DNA of 64,000 nucleotides, taken from the NCBI RefSeq assembly GCF_945952365.1, contig NZ_CAMFHX010000013.1:1-64000 (forward strand), read 5' to 3'. This stretch comes from an uncultured Cetobacterium sp. (GTDB lineage Bacteria; Fusobacteriota; Fusobacteriia; Fusobacteriales; Fusobacteriaceae). A program made the position numbers and the translations under genes. Within the stretch, counting starts at the first letter, position 1; every line of letters starts with the position of its first letter. The notes beneath the pieces were generated by a model that was given only the letters and a program-made list of their open reading frames with translations, ran no database searches and had not been told where the DNA came from. Positions 8,371 through 18,716 of the stretch are shown piece by piece.

Positions 8371-10257
8371 TTGGGAATAATTAAAATTTTAGATGAATCT
8401 CTTTCGAATATGATTGCGGCCGGGGAAGTTGTAGAAAATCCTGCTAGTTTAATTAAAGAACTATTAGAAAACTCACTTGATGCTGACAGTAAATATATTC
8501 GAATTGATATAAAAAAAGGTGGCAAAGATATAAAACTTACAGACGATGGAAAAGGAATGTCTCGAGAAGACCTTCTACTTTGTATTGAAAGACACGCCAC
8601 TAGTAAGATCTCTTCTAAAGATGATCTTTTCAATCTAAATACATATGGCTTTAGAGGAGAAGCTCTTTCTTCTATTGCTGCTGTTTCTAAAATGATTATC
8701 TCAACAAAAAGAAAAGATGATTCTATTGGTCATTCAATCAATGTTTCTGGTGGAAAAATAACAAATCTAAAGGAAATTCAAAAAAGTTCTGGTACTGAAA
8801 TTGATATTAAAGATCTTTTCTTTAATACTCCTGCTAGATTAAAATTTTTAAGAAAAGACACTACTGAAAACACTAAAATAAAAGAAGTCGTTTTGCAAGA
8901 AGCTATTGCAAACCCAAACGTATCAATTATCCTTAGTATCGACGGAAAAGAAAGCCTTCGTACAAGTGGAAAAGGAATTGAAAACACTCTTATTGAACTT
9001 TTCGGAGTCTCAACTCTTAAAAATTTAAAAAGCATCGAATTTGGTTATATAGGTAACCTTTCTTTAAGTAGATCTACTAAAGATTTTATTTTCACTTTTA
9101 TTAACAATAGACCTGTTAAATCTAAAATTATTGAAGAAGCTTTAATTGATGGCTACTATACTCACCTTATGAAGGGAAAGTATCCGTTTGCAATAATCAA
9201 TCTAAAAGTAGACCCTAAATCTATCGATGTCAATGTTCATCCTTCGAAAAAGATTATTAAGTTTTCAGATGAGAATAAAATCTATCATGAAATTTACTCT
9301 GTTATCGAAGCAGCTTTAAATTTCAATAAAGATTTTACTACTCCAACTTTTGAAGTGAAAAAAGAAAATCTAAATTTTGAAGAGTTAGACATCAATACAA
9401 TAAAAATTTCAAATAACTCAAAAAATTCTTTTGAAAATTTTGAAATTAATGATATAAAAGGAATAGAAGAAGTAAAAAAGGAAAATAAAATTTCTTTAGA
9501 AAATAGTAATATGTTTTCTCCTATAAAAGTTGAAGAGAAAAAATTAGCTCTTACAATAGAAGAACATAATACACCTACAATGCATTTTGAAGAGACAAAA
9601 GCAGAAAATGAAAAAACATTAATTGAAGTAAAAAGTTTTAACGAAACAACCACTAAAGAGTTGCCAAAAGAAGAGATTAATGAAGTAAGTTTACAAAATA
9701 TTAGGGTTATTGGACAGTTTTCAAACTCTTTTATCTTAGTTGAAGAAGATAACGGCTTAATCGTTTACGATCAACATATTGTCCATGAAAGAATTCTATA
9801 TGAAAAACTGAAAGCTGAATATGAAGATCATAAAATCTCATCACAAGCTTTATTAGTTCCTATAAAAATCTCTTTAACATTAAAACAAATAGAACTACTT
9901 AAAGATAAAATTAAATTCTTTGAAGATTTTGGTTTTGAAATAGATCAATTTAATGATTTAGACTTTTTAATTAGAGCTGTTCCAACTTTAAAAACGAAAG
10001 ATTCTTTTGAAAATATATTTTTCGAAATTCTTGAAGGATTAAATAAGGTTAACTCAAAAAATGAAGTGATTGAAAGTATGATCATTTCAATGTCTTGTAG
10101 AGGTGCTATCAAAGCAAATGAAAAACTAAGTATTTCTGAAATGGAAAAGCTTATACTCGAACTTCATAAAATAGGCCGTTTTACTTGCCCCCATGGCAGA
10201 CCAATAACATTCAAAATAAACCTATTAGATATGGAGAAAGGATTTAAAAGAAAATGA
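8371..10257 (+). CDS. mutL: DNA mismatch repair protein MutL
   Basis: MutL couples mismatch recognition by MutS to strand removal. The GHKL ATPase motifs are present: ELLENSLDADS, DDGKGM, ERHATSKI and GFRGEALSSI in the first 110 residues. The C-terminal domain has DQHIVHERILYE, which fits the endonuclease motif DQHA(X)2E(X)4E with Ile for Ala, plus SCRGAIKANEKL and CPHGRP, so it should nick DNA itself as in organisms lacking MutH. I choose the TTG start at 8371 (628 residues), six bases after GGAGGTG, rather than the GTG at 8356, because MutL proteins begin with this IIKILDE segment. No mutS is adjacent. It overlaps rlmH by four bases. Confidence 0.95.
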   Translation: MGIIKILDESLSNMIAAGEVVENPASLIKELLENSLDADSKYIRIDIKKGGKDIKLTDDGKGMSREDLLLCIERHATSKISSKDDLFNLNTYGFRGEALSSIAAVSKMIISTKRKDDSIGHSINVSGGKITNLKEIQKSSGTEIDIKDLFFNTPARLKFLRKDTTENTKIKEVVLQEAIANPNVSIILSIDGKESLRTSGKGIENTLIELFGVSTLKNLKSIEFGYIGNLSLSRSTKDFIFTFINNRPVKSKIIEEALIDGYYTHLMKGKYPFAIINLKVDPKSIDVNVHPSKKIIKFSDENKIYHEIYSVIEAALNFNKDFTTPTFEVKKENLNFEELDINTIKISNNSKNSFENFEINDIKGIEEVKKENKISLENSNMFSPIKVEEKKLALTIEEHNTPTMHFEETKAENEKTLIEVKSFNETTTKELPKEEINEVSLQNIRVIGQFSNSFILVEEDNGLIVYDQHIVHERILYEKLKAEYEDHKISSQALLVPIKISLTLKQIELLKDKIKFFEDFGFEIDQFNDLDFLIRAVPTLKTKDSFENIFFEILEGLNKVNSKNEVIESMIISMSCRGAIKANEKLSISEMEKLILELHKIGRFTCPHGRPITFKINLLDMEKGFKRK

Positions 10258-10721
10258 ACATAAATATTATTTGTATTGGAAAAATTAAAGAAAAATATAT
10301 ACTAGATGGTATACAAGAGTTTTCTAAAAGGCTTCAAGCCTTTGGTAAACTAAAAGTTTTTGAATTAAAAGAGGATGGAAATGATTCGAATAGAAATATC
10401 TCTATCGAAAAAGAATCTAAGGCTATTCTTGAAACTTTAGAAAAAAACAAAGGATTTAAAATTCTATTAGATATTAGTGGAAAGAATTTCTCTTCAGAAG
10501 AGATGGCTAATCACATAGAAAAAATAGCTGTCAATGGTGACAGTACTATCAACTTTATAATCGGTGGTTCTTATGGTGTCTCAGATGAGATTAGAAAAAT
10601 TTCTGATTTAAGATTAAGTTTTTCTAAAATGACTTTCCCACACCAACTAATGAGATTGATACTAATTGAACAAATATACAGATGGTTTAGTATAATAAAA
10701 AATACTAAGTACCATAAATAA
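10254..10721 (+). CDS. rlmH: 23S rRNA (pseudouridine-1915 N3)-methyltransferase RlmH
   Basis: RlmH is a small SPOUT methyltransferase that methylates pseudouridine 1915 in helix 69 of 23S rRNA on assembled ribosomes. The 155-residue length is standard. The SAM-binding knot shows FIIGGSYGVSDEI and MTFPHQLMRLILIEQIYR near the C-terminus. Its ATG overlaps the mutL stop (ATGA), so it is translationally coupled to mutL. Confidence 0.95.
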   Translation: MNINIICIGKIKEKYILDGIQEFSKRLQAFGKLKVFELKEDGNDSNRNISIEKESKAILETLEKNKGFKILLDISGKNFSSEEMANHIEKIAVNGDSTINFIIGGSYGVSDEIRKISDLRLSFSKMTFPHQLMRLILIEQIYRWFSIIKNTKYHK

Positions 10722-10763
10722 GTTATTTTATTATTTTATTTTTATAAATTTTAGGAGGAAACA

Positions 10764-11105
10764 ATGTATTCGCAAGGAGAAACTTTTTATCACAATATCG
10801 ATGACGAGGAGTTCGAAATAACTGTCTTAGAAAATCTTATTATCAGGGATAAGGAATACCTTATAACTGAAGATACTGATGGAACTAACTATATATTTTT
10901 ATATGATGAAGACGAGGATGATTTAGTTCCTGTCGATGACTCTAACGAAATTAATTCTGTTTTAGATTTCTGGAAAGAGGAATATTTAGGAGCAGATAAT
11001 ATCGGAGATTGGGATGATGACGAATATTATGATCGTGAAGATTCTTATGATCATGGTGATTATTATGATATGGGATATGATGATGATGAGAAGGATTACT
11101 ATTAA
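10764..11105 (+). CDS. DUF1292-like acidic protein
   Basis: The first 75 or so residues (FEITVLENLIIRDKEYLITE, then YIFLYDEDEDDLVPVDD) resemble the DUF1292/YrzB family of small Firmicute proteins of unknown function. The last 35 residues are an extreme Asp/Glu/Tyr-rich tail with little else. A clear AGGAGG precedes the ATG. The stop overlaps the next start by one base (TAATG), so the two proteins are coupled. The family assignment is by pattern only. Confidence 0.65.
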   Translation: MYSQGETFYHNIDDEEFEITVLENLIIRDKEYLITEDTDGTNYIFLYDEDEDDLVPVDDSNEINSVLDFWKEEYLGADNIGDWDDDEYYDREDSYDHGDYYDMGYDDDEKDYY

Positions 11106-11473
11106 TGGCTAAGATCGTTATTAACAGTCTTGATTCTTTTGGTGAAGAAATATCTCAAAAAATGATTGCTCAGAAAGTAGTTTCAGATGAATTTACTACT
11201 TTCTCTTATGATAATAAATATGGAAAAGGTGAAATAAGAATATCCCCTTATTTTGCTGAGTTTTTCAAATTTGGTGAGATTGAAAGTACTCTTATAGTTA
11301 AACCGAATTCAAAAACTAATTTTATCTACAACACACCGTATTTAAAAAAGAATTTTACAGTTTTTTGTAAAAAATACGTTTATTCTGAAAATAAGTTGAC
11401 AATTGCCTATATTATATACGATAATAGTATAGAGATAAACCAACTAGAGATTGAAATAATCGAAGTACAATAA
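11105..11473 (+). CDS. DUF1934 (YwiB)-like small protein
   Basis: The 122-residue protein looks beta-rich, and its last strands (LTIAYIIYDN, QLEIEIIEV) resemble the C-terminus of YwiB-type DUF1934 proteins, which adopt a lipocalin-like barrel of unknown role. In Firmicutes ywiB lies near argS; that is not the case here. It shares the TAATG junction with the preceding acidic protein and ends 9 bases before a strong terminator. Confidence 0.5.
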   Translation: MAKIVINSLDSFGEEISQKMIAQKVVSDEFTTFSYDNKYGKGEIRISPYFAEFFKFGEIESTLIVKPNSKTNFIYNTPYLKKNFTVFCKKYVYSENKLTIAYIIYDNSIEINQLEIEIIEVQ

Positions 11474-11482
11474 AAGTTAGAA

Positions 11483-11509
11483 TAGAGCAATCTCTTTGCT
11501 CTATTTTTT
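11483..11509 (+). terminator. Rho-independent terminator after the mutL-rlmH run
   Basis: TAGAGCAA (11483-11490) pairs with TTGCTCTA (11496-11503) across a 5-base loop and is followed by a run of six T. It ends the mutL-rlmH-DUF1292-DUF1934 run just before the lipoprotein gene. Confidence 0.85.
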
Positions 11510-11525
11510 ATTAAAGGAGGGGTAA

Positions 11526-14437
<2,912 letters not shown>

Positions 14438-14448
14438 TTTTTAAATTT

Positions 14449-14485
14449 AGAGGTGTTCCTTTGGAGCACCTCTTTAATATTTTTT
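14449..14485 (+). terminator. Rho-independent terminator of lysS
   Basis: An 11-bp stem (AGAGGTGTTCC at 14449-14459 with its partner at 14463-14473, one G-U pair) with a 3-base TTT loop is followed by a T-rich stretch. Confidence 0.88.
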
Positions 14486-14513
14486 ATAGACAATTTAAAT
14501 TGGAGGACTACTA

Positions 14514-14855
14514 ATGTTGTACGAATTTCTTATTATTTTAAGCGTTAACTATCTTGGAGTTATTTTAGAAAAAATGTTGCACCTGCCCACTCCAGGTACT
14601 GTAAATGGTTTAGTTTTACTTTTTGTTTTTCTAACTTTAAAGTGGATTAAATTAGATTCTATTAAAAATGTCGGTGATTTTTTCATTGCTAATATGATTA
14701 TAACCTTTATTCCACCTAGTGTTAAACTTTTAGATGTTGTAGATATATTAAAAACTGATTTTTTTAAATTAGTTTTACTTTTAGTTTTAACAACATTAAT
14801 TACTATGGTTGTTACAGCTTTATTTGTTGATTTTATGATGAGGGGGAAAAAATAA
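14514..14855 (+). CDS. lrgA: LrgA/CidA family holin-like membrane protein
   Basis: The 113-residue protein has four hydrophobic segments and the family signature LPTPGTVNGLVLLF near residue 25-40 (LrgA/CidA/YohJ family). In Staphylococcus LrgA with LrgB modulates murein hydrolase activity and cell lysis; more recent work links the pair to metabolite (pyruvate) transport. Its stop codon is immediately followed by the lrgB start, so the two form a single operon. A GGAGG site lies before the ATG. Confidence 0.88.
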   Translation: MLYEFLIILSVNYLGVILEKMLHLPTPGTVNGLVLLFVFLTLKWIKLDSIKNVGDFFIANMIITFIPPSVKLLDVVDILKTDFFKLVLLLVLTTLITMVVTALFVDFMMRGKK

Positions 14856-15551
14856 ATGAAAGAGATATTTTTTGACAATGCATTTTTTGGAATTTTTATA
14901 AGTTTAATTGCTTTTAAATTAGGAAAGGATATCTTTAATAAATTTAAGCTTCCAATTTTAAATCCAATTTTAGTTGCCTTAGTTATTATTTTATCAATAA
15001 TGAAAATTTTTGATATTCCTACATCTTATTATAATAAAGGTGGTGATATTTTAGGATTCTTTATCGCTCCTGCAACTGTTTGTTTAGCTATCCCTCTTTA
15101 TAAAGAGTTAGAAAGCCTTAAAAAACACTATAAAATTATTTTAATTGGGTCTTTGGTTGGATCTATAACTGCAATAGTCTCTGTTTTAGCTTTAGGAAAA
15201 TTGCTTCACATTCAAGATGTTATTCTTTTATCTTTTGTTCCTAAATCTATAACAACTCCAATTGGAATTGAAGTAAGTAAACTTCTTGGTGGAATTCCTG
15301 CTATAACTGTTTTCGCTATTATGGTAACTGGAATAACTGGAAATATATTTGCTCCTTTTATGTTAAAACTATTTAAAATTGAAAATGCAATTGCTAAAGG
15401 CCTTGGAATTGGTATATCGAGTCATGCTGTTGGAACAAGTAAAGCCATTGAAATGGGAGAGGTTGAAGGAGCTATGAGTGCTTTATCTATTGTTATAGCT
15501 GGAATTATAACAATTTTTATTGCTCCAATTATTCTAAAAATCATTTGGTAA
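14856..15551 (+). CDS. lrgB: LrgB family membrane protein
   Basis: The 231-residue partner of LrgA has about six to seven hydrophobic segments. The conserved LrgB signatures are visible: FIAPATVCLAIPLYKELESLKKH near residue 70, VPKSITTPIGIEVS near 125 and GISSHAVGTSKAIEMGEVEGAMS near 185. It acts in the inner membrane with LrgA. The start abuts the lrgA stop with zero spacing, and a GC-rich terminator follows within ten bases. No LytSR-type regulator is nearby. Confidence 0.92.
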   Translation: MKEIFFDNAFFGIFISLIAFKLGKDIFNKFKLPILNPILVALVIILSIMKIFDIPTSYYNKGGDILGFFIAPATVCLAIPLYKELESLKKHYKIILIGSLVGSITAIVSVLALGKLLHIQDVILLSFVPKSITTPIGIEVSKLLGGIPAITVFAIMVTGITGNIFAPFMLKLFKIENAIAKGLGIGISSHAVGTSKAIEMGEVEGAMSALSIVIAGIITIFIAPIILKIIW

Positions 15552-15805
15552 ATAAAAAATCCCTCCTGGGGGGGAGGGTTTTTTATAACACGGGGGAGTG
15601 TTAAAAAATAAAAAAGATTAAAATAGATTTTTGGGGGGTATATAGATCTATTCAATCAAATTCGGTCTTGTATTTAGTATATAATAAGAACACTTTTATG
15701 TCAAGTTTTTTTTCTGAACATTTTTTTATTTTCCTTTGTTCTGTTTCAAATGTTTTTTAAATACTTTTTGTATAAAAAAAGAAAAGAATGGATTAAATCC
15801 ATTCT
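15552..15805. other. Longest intergenic stretch, with a G-tract patch
   Basis: This 254-bp gap between lrgB and a convergent small gene holds the lrgB terminator at the left and a bidirectional terminator at the right. Between them are four G-runs in otherwise AT-rich DNA: 15568-15574, 15576-15578, 15592-15596 and 15633-15638. A second small hairpin (TAACAC 15586-15591 with GTGTTA 15598-15603) has a G-rich loop. I see no gene or promoter with an obvious target in it. Confidence 0.5.
15561..15584 (+). terminator. Terminator of lrgAB
   Basis: CCCTCC (15561-15566) pairs with GGAGGG (15573-15578) around a TGGGGG loop and is followed by six T. An A-run precedes the stem, adding A-T pairs. Confidence 0.8.
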
Positions 15806-15807
15806 TT
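15783..15807. terminator. Bidirectional terminator overlapping the end of the 80-aa gene
   Basis: An 11-bp stem (15783-15793 with 15797-15807) has a 3-base loop. The minus-strand stop codon (15806-15808) overlaps its edge, and an A-run at 15776-15782 gives the T-tract on the minus strand. Confidence 0.75.
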
Positions 15808-16048
15808 ATACTAAACCTTTTTTTATCATTGCTAAAGCATACTGATGAGCATCTACTGTTGCACTAGCATAAGCAAATTTTGTTTCTCCTTCGAAAAATC
15901 CATTTAATAATACTTGCTGTTGCTCGTCTATATTCATCGTTAACCTTTCAATAGTTAATATTCCTTCTTTAAACTCTTCTAATAACGCATTATAAACTGC
16001 ATCAAATGTACTATCATATATTTCATTTTGTATCTCTTCAAAAAACAT
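15806..16048 (-). CDS. Hypothetical 80-aa protein
   Basis: I do not recognise this protein. It is acidic and mostly helical in character, with a fairly even mix of charged and hydrophobic residues, no Cys and no signal peptide, so it is likely cytoplasmic. Start 16048 is chosen over an upstream in-frame ATG at 16099 because an AGGGGTG site lies at the right distance before it. It is transcribed in the same direction as the STAS-like gene 73 bases upstream and ends in a good terminator. Confidence 0.6.
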   Translation of the reverse strand: MFFEEIQNEIYDSTFDAVYNALLEEFKEGILTIERLTMNIDEQQQVLLNGFFEGETKFAYASATVDAHQYALAMIKKGLV

Positions 16049-16121
16049 ATTTTTTACACCCCTTTTTGGTATAGTTTCTTTACTTTTGTATGTTATCATT
16101 TTTTATTAATTTTGTCAACAA

Positions 16122-16457
16122 TTATCCTATATATGCTATTTCAAAGTTTTGATGAACTCCTAAAAACTTTGTTTTCAACTCTTTATAGTTATCTTTCAAA
16201 TATAACATCTGACTGAATAAGCCTTGCGATGCGTTTTTTATAGTTAATTTATTCTTCAATTCATTTCCATATTCATTCCATAAATTAGTAAAAAGTACGT
16301 ATAAAAATACTAATGTCGTTGCTTGAATTCCTGCAAAATCAAGTACAACCTCTTCCTCTTTTTTTAAAATCTCTTTTATTTTTTCGTAAAAACTTTTAGC
16401 TTTATCTGGATTTATAAGCATTGAACTCTTAAAGTATTTTTTTAATTTTATTTTCAT
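16122..16457 (-). CDS. STAS-like DUF4325 protein
   Basis: The 111-residue protein has the pattern EEVVLDFAGIQATTLVFLYV (about residues 35-54), close to DUF4325, a STAS-like family: a buried beta strand ending in a DF turn, then the helix carrying the usual Ser/Thr-x-x-F/L segment. STAS-like proteins often pair with anti-sigma-like histidine kinases or toxin modules; no kinase gene is visible beside it. It lies 20 bases downstream of the MORN protein gene on the same strand. The family is moderately sure; the role is unknown. Confidence 0.6.
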   Translation of the reverse strand: MKIKLKKYFKSSMLINPDKAKSFYEKIKEILKKEEEVVLDFAGIQATTLVFLYVLFTNLWNEYGNELKNKLTIKNASQGLFSQMLYLKDNYKELKTKFLGVHQNFEIAYIG

Positions 16458-16477
16458 AAGATTGTTTTCTCCTGTAT

Positions 16478-16972
16478 TTAGTTTGTCTGATCAAAATGAT
16501 TTGTATCTATCGTATACTCTCTTTTTCCTATCAGCTTTCCATTTTGATTGTAGTAATTCCAAATTCCTATTGCTTGACCATTATTAAAATTCCCTACTAT
16601 ATGAGGCTTTCCATTTTCATGATAAAGCCTAAATAATCCGTGATCTTTTCCTTTTAAATAATATGTCTGAAATGTTTTATGGCCATCCTGACTATATAAA
16701 ACATATTTTCCGTTTAATTCTCCATTTCTCCAATTTTCTATTGATTTTATTTTACCATTTGTATAAAAAGACAACCACTTCCCTTCTGGTACACCATTTT
16801 TGTAAAACTCTCTATCGTTCTGAAATGTCACCATTCCCGTAAAAGGAGTCCTATTATTTTTGACGAAAATTTTTCCGTTTTTGTTTAAAATTTTAGAGTA
16901 TTCCACTTGTGAGTATCTAGCAAAAGTTATTTGCACCAATAAAATAAAAGCTATTGATATTTTTTTTATCAT
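16478..16972 (-). CDS. Exported MORN-repeat protein
   Basis: The 164-residue protein begins with a signal peptide (about residues 1-18, ending TFARYS) and then carries about four MORN_2 type repeats of roughly 22 residues, with the recurring pattern G-x-W/Y...Y-x-x-G-K (for example EGKWLSFYTNGKIKS and NGKYVLYSQDGHK). Such repeats form beta-hairpin arrays. Databases often call them YwqK-type antitoxins, but no toxin is adjacent. It lies 12 bases after rseC. A second, shorter protein of this kind is encoded at 44974-45213. Confidence 0.75.
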   Translation of the reverse strand: MIKKISIAFILLVQITFARYSQVEYSKILNKNGKIFVKNNRTPFTGMVTFQNDREFYKNGVPEGKWLSFYTNGKIKSIENWRNGELNGKYVLYSQDGHKTFQTYYLKGKDHGLFRLYHENGKPHIVGNFNNGQAIGIWNYYNQNGKLIGKREYTIDTNHFDQTN

Positions 16973-16984
16973 TTTAATCCCTCA

Positions 16985-17395
16985 CTATTTTCTTTCTACA
17001 TCTATTATTTTTACTGCTTTTTCCATTTTATGTTTAACTACTTTTCTATCATAAATAAATATACCTACAAATGCCGCTATTAAACTTATAAAACTTGTAG
17101 CTATTGTTTTTCCCTCTGTTAATCCAAACTTACTGCCCATATAATATCCTAAAAACATAAATATCAATGGAATTATATATACTATCATAGCTGCCTTAAA
17201 AACTTGATTATCTTCCATTTCAAATGTTATCACATCTCCGATACTAATGTCATTTCTATCAGATATAAATGTAAAGGTATTTGCTATTTTTGCACTTTCA
17301 CTACAATTATTACAGTGAGAACATGCACTCTCTTTATACATTGAAATAACCAGTTTATTCCCCATTTTATCCTTCACTAAACCACTACTTTTCAT
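16985..17395 (-). CDS. rseC: RseC/MucC family membrane protein
   Basis: The 136-residue protein has the RseC layout: an N-terminal soluble region with a Cys cluster (CSHCNNCSE, about residues 20-28), an OB-like segment, then two transmembrane helices (about 70-90 and 98-115) and a basic tail. In E. coli RseC is linked to sigma-E control and, with the Rsx (Rnf-like) complex, to SoxR reduction. No rpoE or rnf genes are visible in this window. Upstream are repeated TATAAT-like boxes in 14-bp direct repeats. Confidence 0.82.
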   Translation of the reverse strand: MKSSGLVKDKMGNKLVISMYKESACSHCNNCSESAKIANTFTFISDRNDISIGDVITFEMEDNQVFKAAMIVYIIPLIFMFLGYYMGSKFGLTEGKTIATSFISLIAAFVGIFIYDRKVVKHKMEKAVKIIDVERK

Positions 17396-17407
17396 TGTCT
17401 GCTCCTT

Positions 17408-17447
17408 ATTGAAATGATTATATTGAAATGATTATATTGAAATTATA
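17408..17447. repeat. Short direct repeats in the rseC promoter region
   Basis: The 14-bp unit ATTGAAATGATTAT occurs perfectly at 17408-17421 and 17422-17435, and a third copy lacking GAT follows at 17436-17446. Each copy creates a TATAAT hexamer on the minus strand (17417-17422, 17431-17436, 17442-17447). Confidence 0.85.
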
Positions 17448-17470
17448 ACATATTTTTTTATAGAACTTAA
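17442..17470 (-). promoter_or_regulatory. Candidate rseC promoter
   Basis: On the minus strand TTAAGT (17465-17470), 17 bases and TATAAT (17442-17447) form the best promoter before rseC. Two more TATAAT hexamers downstream in the repeats could serve as alternates. Confidence 0.4.
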
Positions 17471-17489
17471 TTTTTTTGTAATAAAAAAA

Positions 17490-17511
17490 AGGTAAGAAAA
17501 AAATCTTACCT
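17490..17511 (-). terminator. Terminator of the 69-aa gene
   Basis: AGGTAAGA (17490-17497) pairs with TCTTACCT (17504-17511), and the minus strand continues into a long T-run. It separates the small Cys-containing gene from rseC. Confidence 0.82.
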
Positions 17512-17536
17512 GTAATTTACATATTTTGAATAAATT

Positions 17537-17746
17537 TTATAATTTTTCGTGTAGTGTTCCACCAACAGCACACTTACATCCCATACCTACTTCTACACAT
17601 CTACTTGGATCAATATAAACTACATCCCATCCATCATCTTCGTCGCCATATCCAACTTCACCTATGAACATTAACTCAAGCCCTTTTGCTTTTAATTCCT
17701 CTTCACTTTGTCCTATCTTTTTTAAAAATTCTTCTTTAGTTAACAT
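17537..17746 (-). CDS. Small Cys-containing protein of unknown function
   Basis: I do not recognise this 69-residue protein. It is acidic (EVGYGDEDDGWD in the middle) and has three Cys near the end, in the order C-x6-C-x-C (SRCVEVGMGCKCAVGG), which could bind a metal or form a disulfide. It has no signal peptide. Start 17746 is chosen over 17782 because AGGAGTG precedes it. It is a single-gene unit: a near-consensus promoter lies upstream and a strong terminator downstream. Confidence 0.65.
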   Translation of the reverse strand: MLTKEEFLKKIGQSEEELKAKGLELMFIGEVGYGDEDDGWDVVYIDPSRCVEVGMGCKCAVGGTLHEKL

Positions 17747-17781
17747 ATGCGTCACTCCTAGTTTGTTTATTATCTGACTCA

Positions 17782-17810
17782 ATAATACACCATTTTCGTG
17801 TAGTTGTCAA
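17782..17810 (-). promoter_or_regulatory. Near-consensus promoter of the 69-aa gene
   Basis: The minus strand has a perfect TTGACA (17805-17810), exactly 17 bases, then TATTAT (17782-17787). This is one of the best sigma-70 type promoters in the window. Confidence 0.75.
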
Positions 17811-17911
17811 CATGCAATTTGTTTTTTTTAAAAGTATTTTTTGAGTTTTAATTTCTAGTAAAAAATGTTATAATATTTTTTGGTAATACAAATATAGAAA
17901 TGAGGTAAATA

Positions 17912-18706
17912 ATGAAAGTTTTAGTTATAGGTGACGTTGTAGGGAATCCTGGTAGAAAAACTTTAAAAGCATATCTTGATAAATACAAAAACAACTATGA
18001 TTTTATAATTGTTAATGGAGAGAATGCTGCTGCTGGATTCGGAATCACTGCAAAGCTTTGTGATGAAATTTTAGATTGGGGAGTAAACATTATTACAAGT
18101 GGAAATCACATTTGGGATAAGAGAGAAATTTATGATTATTTAGATAGAAGTAATAGACTTCTTCGTCCACATAATTATCCTAGTGGTGTGCCTGGAAATG
18201 GTTACTCTATTTTAAAAGATAGAAAAGGAAATAAGATTGCTGTTGTGTCACTTCAAGGAAGAGTTTTTATGCCTCCAATTGATTGCCCATTTACAACGGC
18301 TAATGCTCTTATCGAAGAGATCAGAAAAGAATGTAAACACATTATAATAGATTTCCACGCTGAAGCTACTTCAGAAAAATTAGCTCTTGCGAACTACTTA
18401 GATGGAAAAGTTTCTGTAGTTTATGGAACACATACACATGTTCAAACTGCAGATAATAAAATTTTATTAGAAGGTACTGGTTATATCAGTGATGTTGGAA
18501 TGACTGGTTCTGATAACGGTATTATAGGAATGAAAAAAGAATCAATCATCCCTAAATTCTTAACTGCTTTACCACAAAAATTCGACATTGCCGAAGGTAA
18601 AGAAAGAATTAATGGATTAGACATTGAACTAGATGATGAAACTGGTGAATGTACAAAAATTGAAAGAATCAACCTTTCTCTTATCGAGTTAGGAATATTT
18701 AATTAG
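17912..18706 (+). CDS. ymdB: YmdB-family metallophosphoesterase
   Basis: The 264-residue protein is a YmdB/DR1281-type dinuclear metal phosphoesterase; the B. subtilis enzyme acts on 2',3'-cyclic nucleotides and influences biofilm and sporulation programs. The metal-ligand pattern is complete: D8 (GDVVGNPG), E37/N38 (NGENAAAG), N65/H66 (SGNHIWDK), H149 (DFHAEATSE) and H174/H176 (GTHTHVQTAD). In many Firmicutes it is near rny; here it heads a run with prmA, cmk, waaA and trmB, and prmA starts ten bases later. Confidence 0.92.
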   Translation: MKVLVIGDVVGNPGRKTLKAYLDKYKNNYDFIIVNGENAAAGFGITAKLCDEILDWGVNIITSGNHIWDKREIYDYLDRSNRLLRPHNYPSGVPGNGYSILKDRKGNKIAVVSLQGRVFMPPIDCPFTTANALIEEIRKECKHIIIDFHAEATSEKLALANYLDGKVSVVYGTHTHVQTADNKILLEGTGYISDVGMTGSDNGIIGMKKESIIPKFLTALPQKFDIAEGKERINGLDIELDDETGECTKIERINLSLIELGIFN

Positions 18707-18716
18707 GACGGTTTTT

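Noticed and set aside
9294-9653. Open frame of about 119 codons opposite mutL
   Set aside because: It lies across the low-complexity linker of MutL, is Phe/Ser-rich and lacks any initiation signal.
16478-16972. MORN-repeat protein as an antitoxin (YwqK label)
   Set aside because: No toxin partner is adjacent, and the protein has a signal peptide; the label is a database habit for these repeats.
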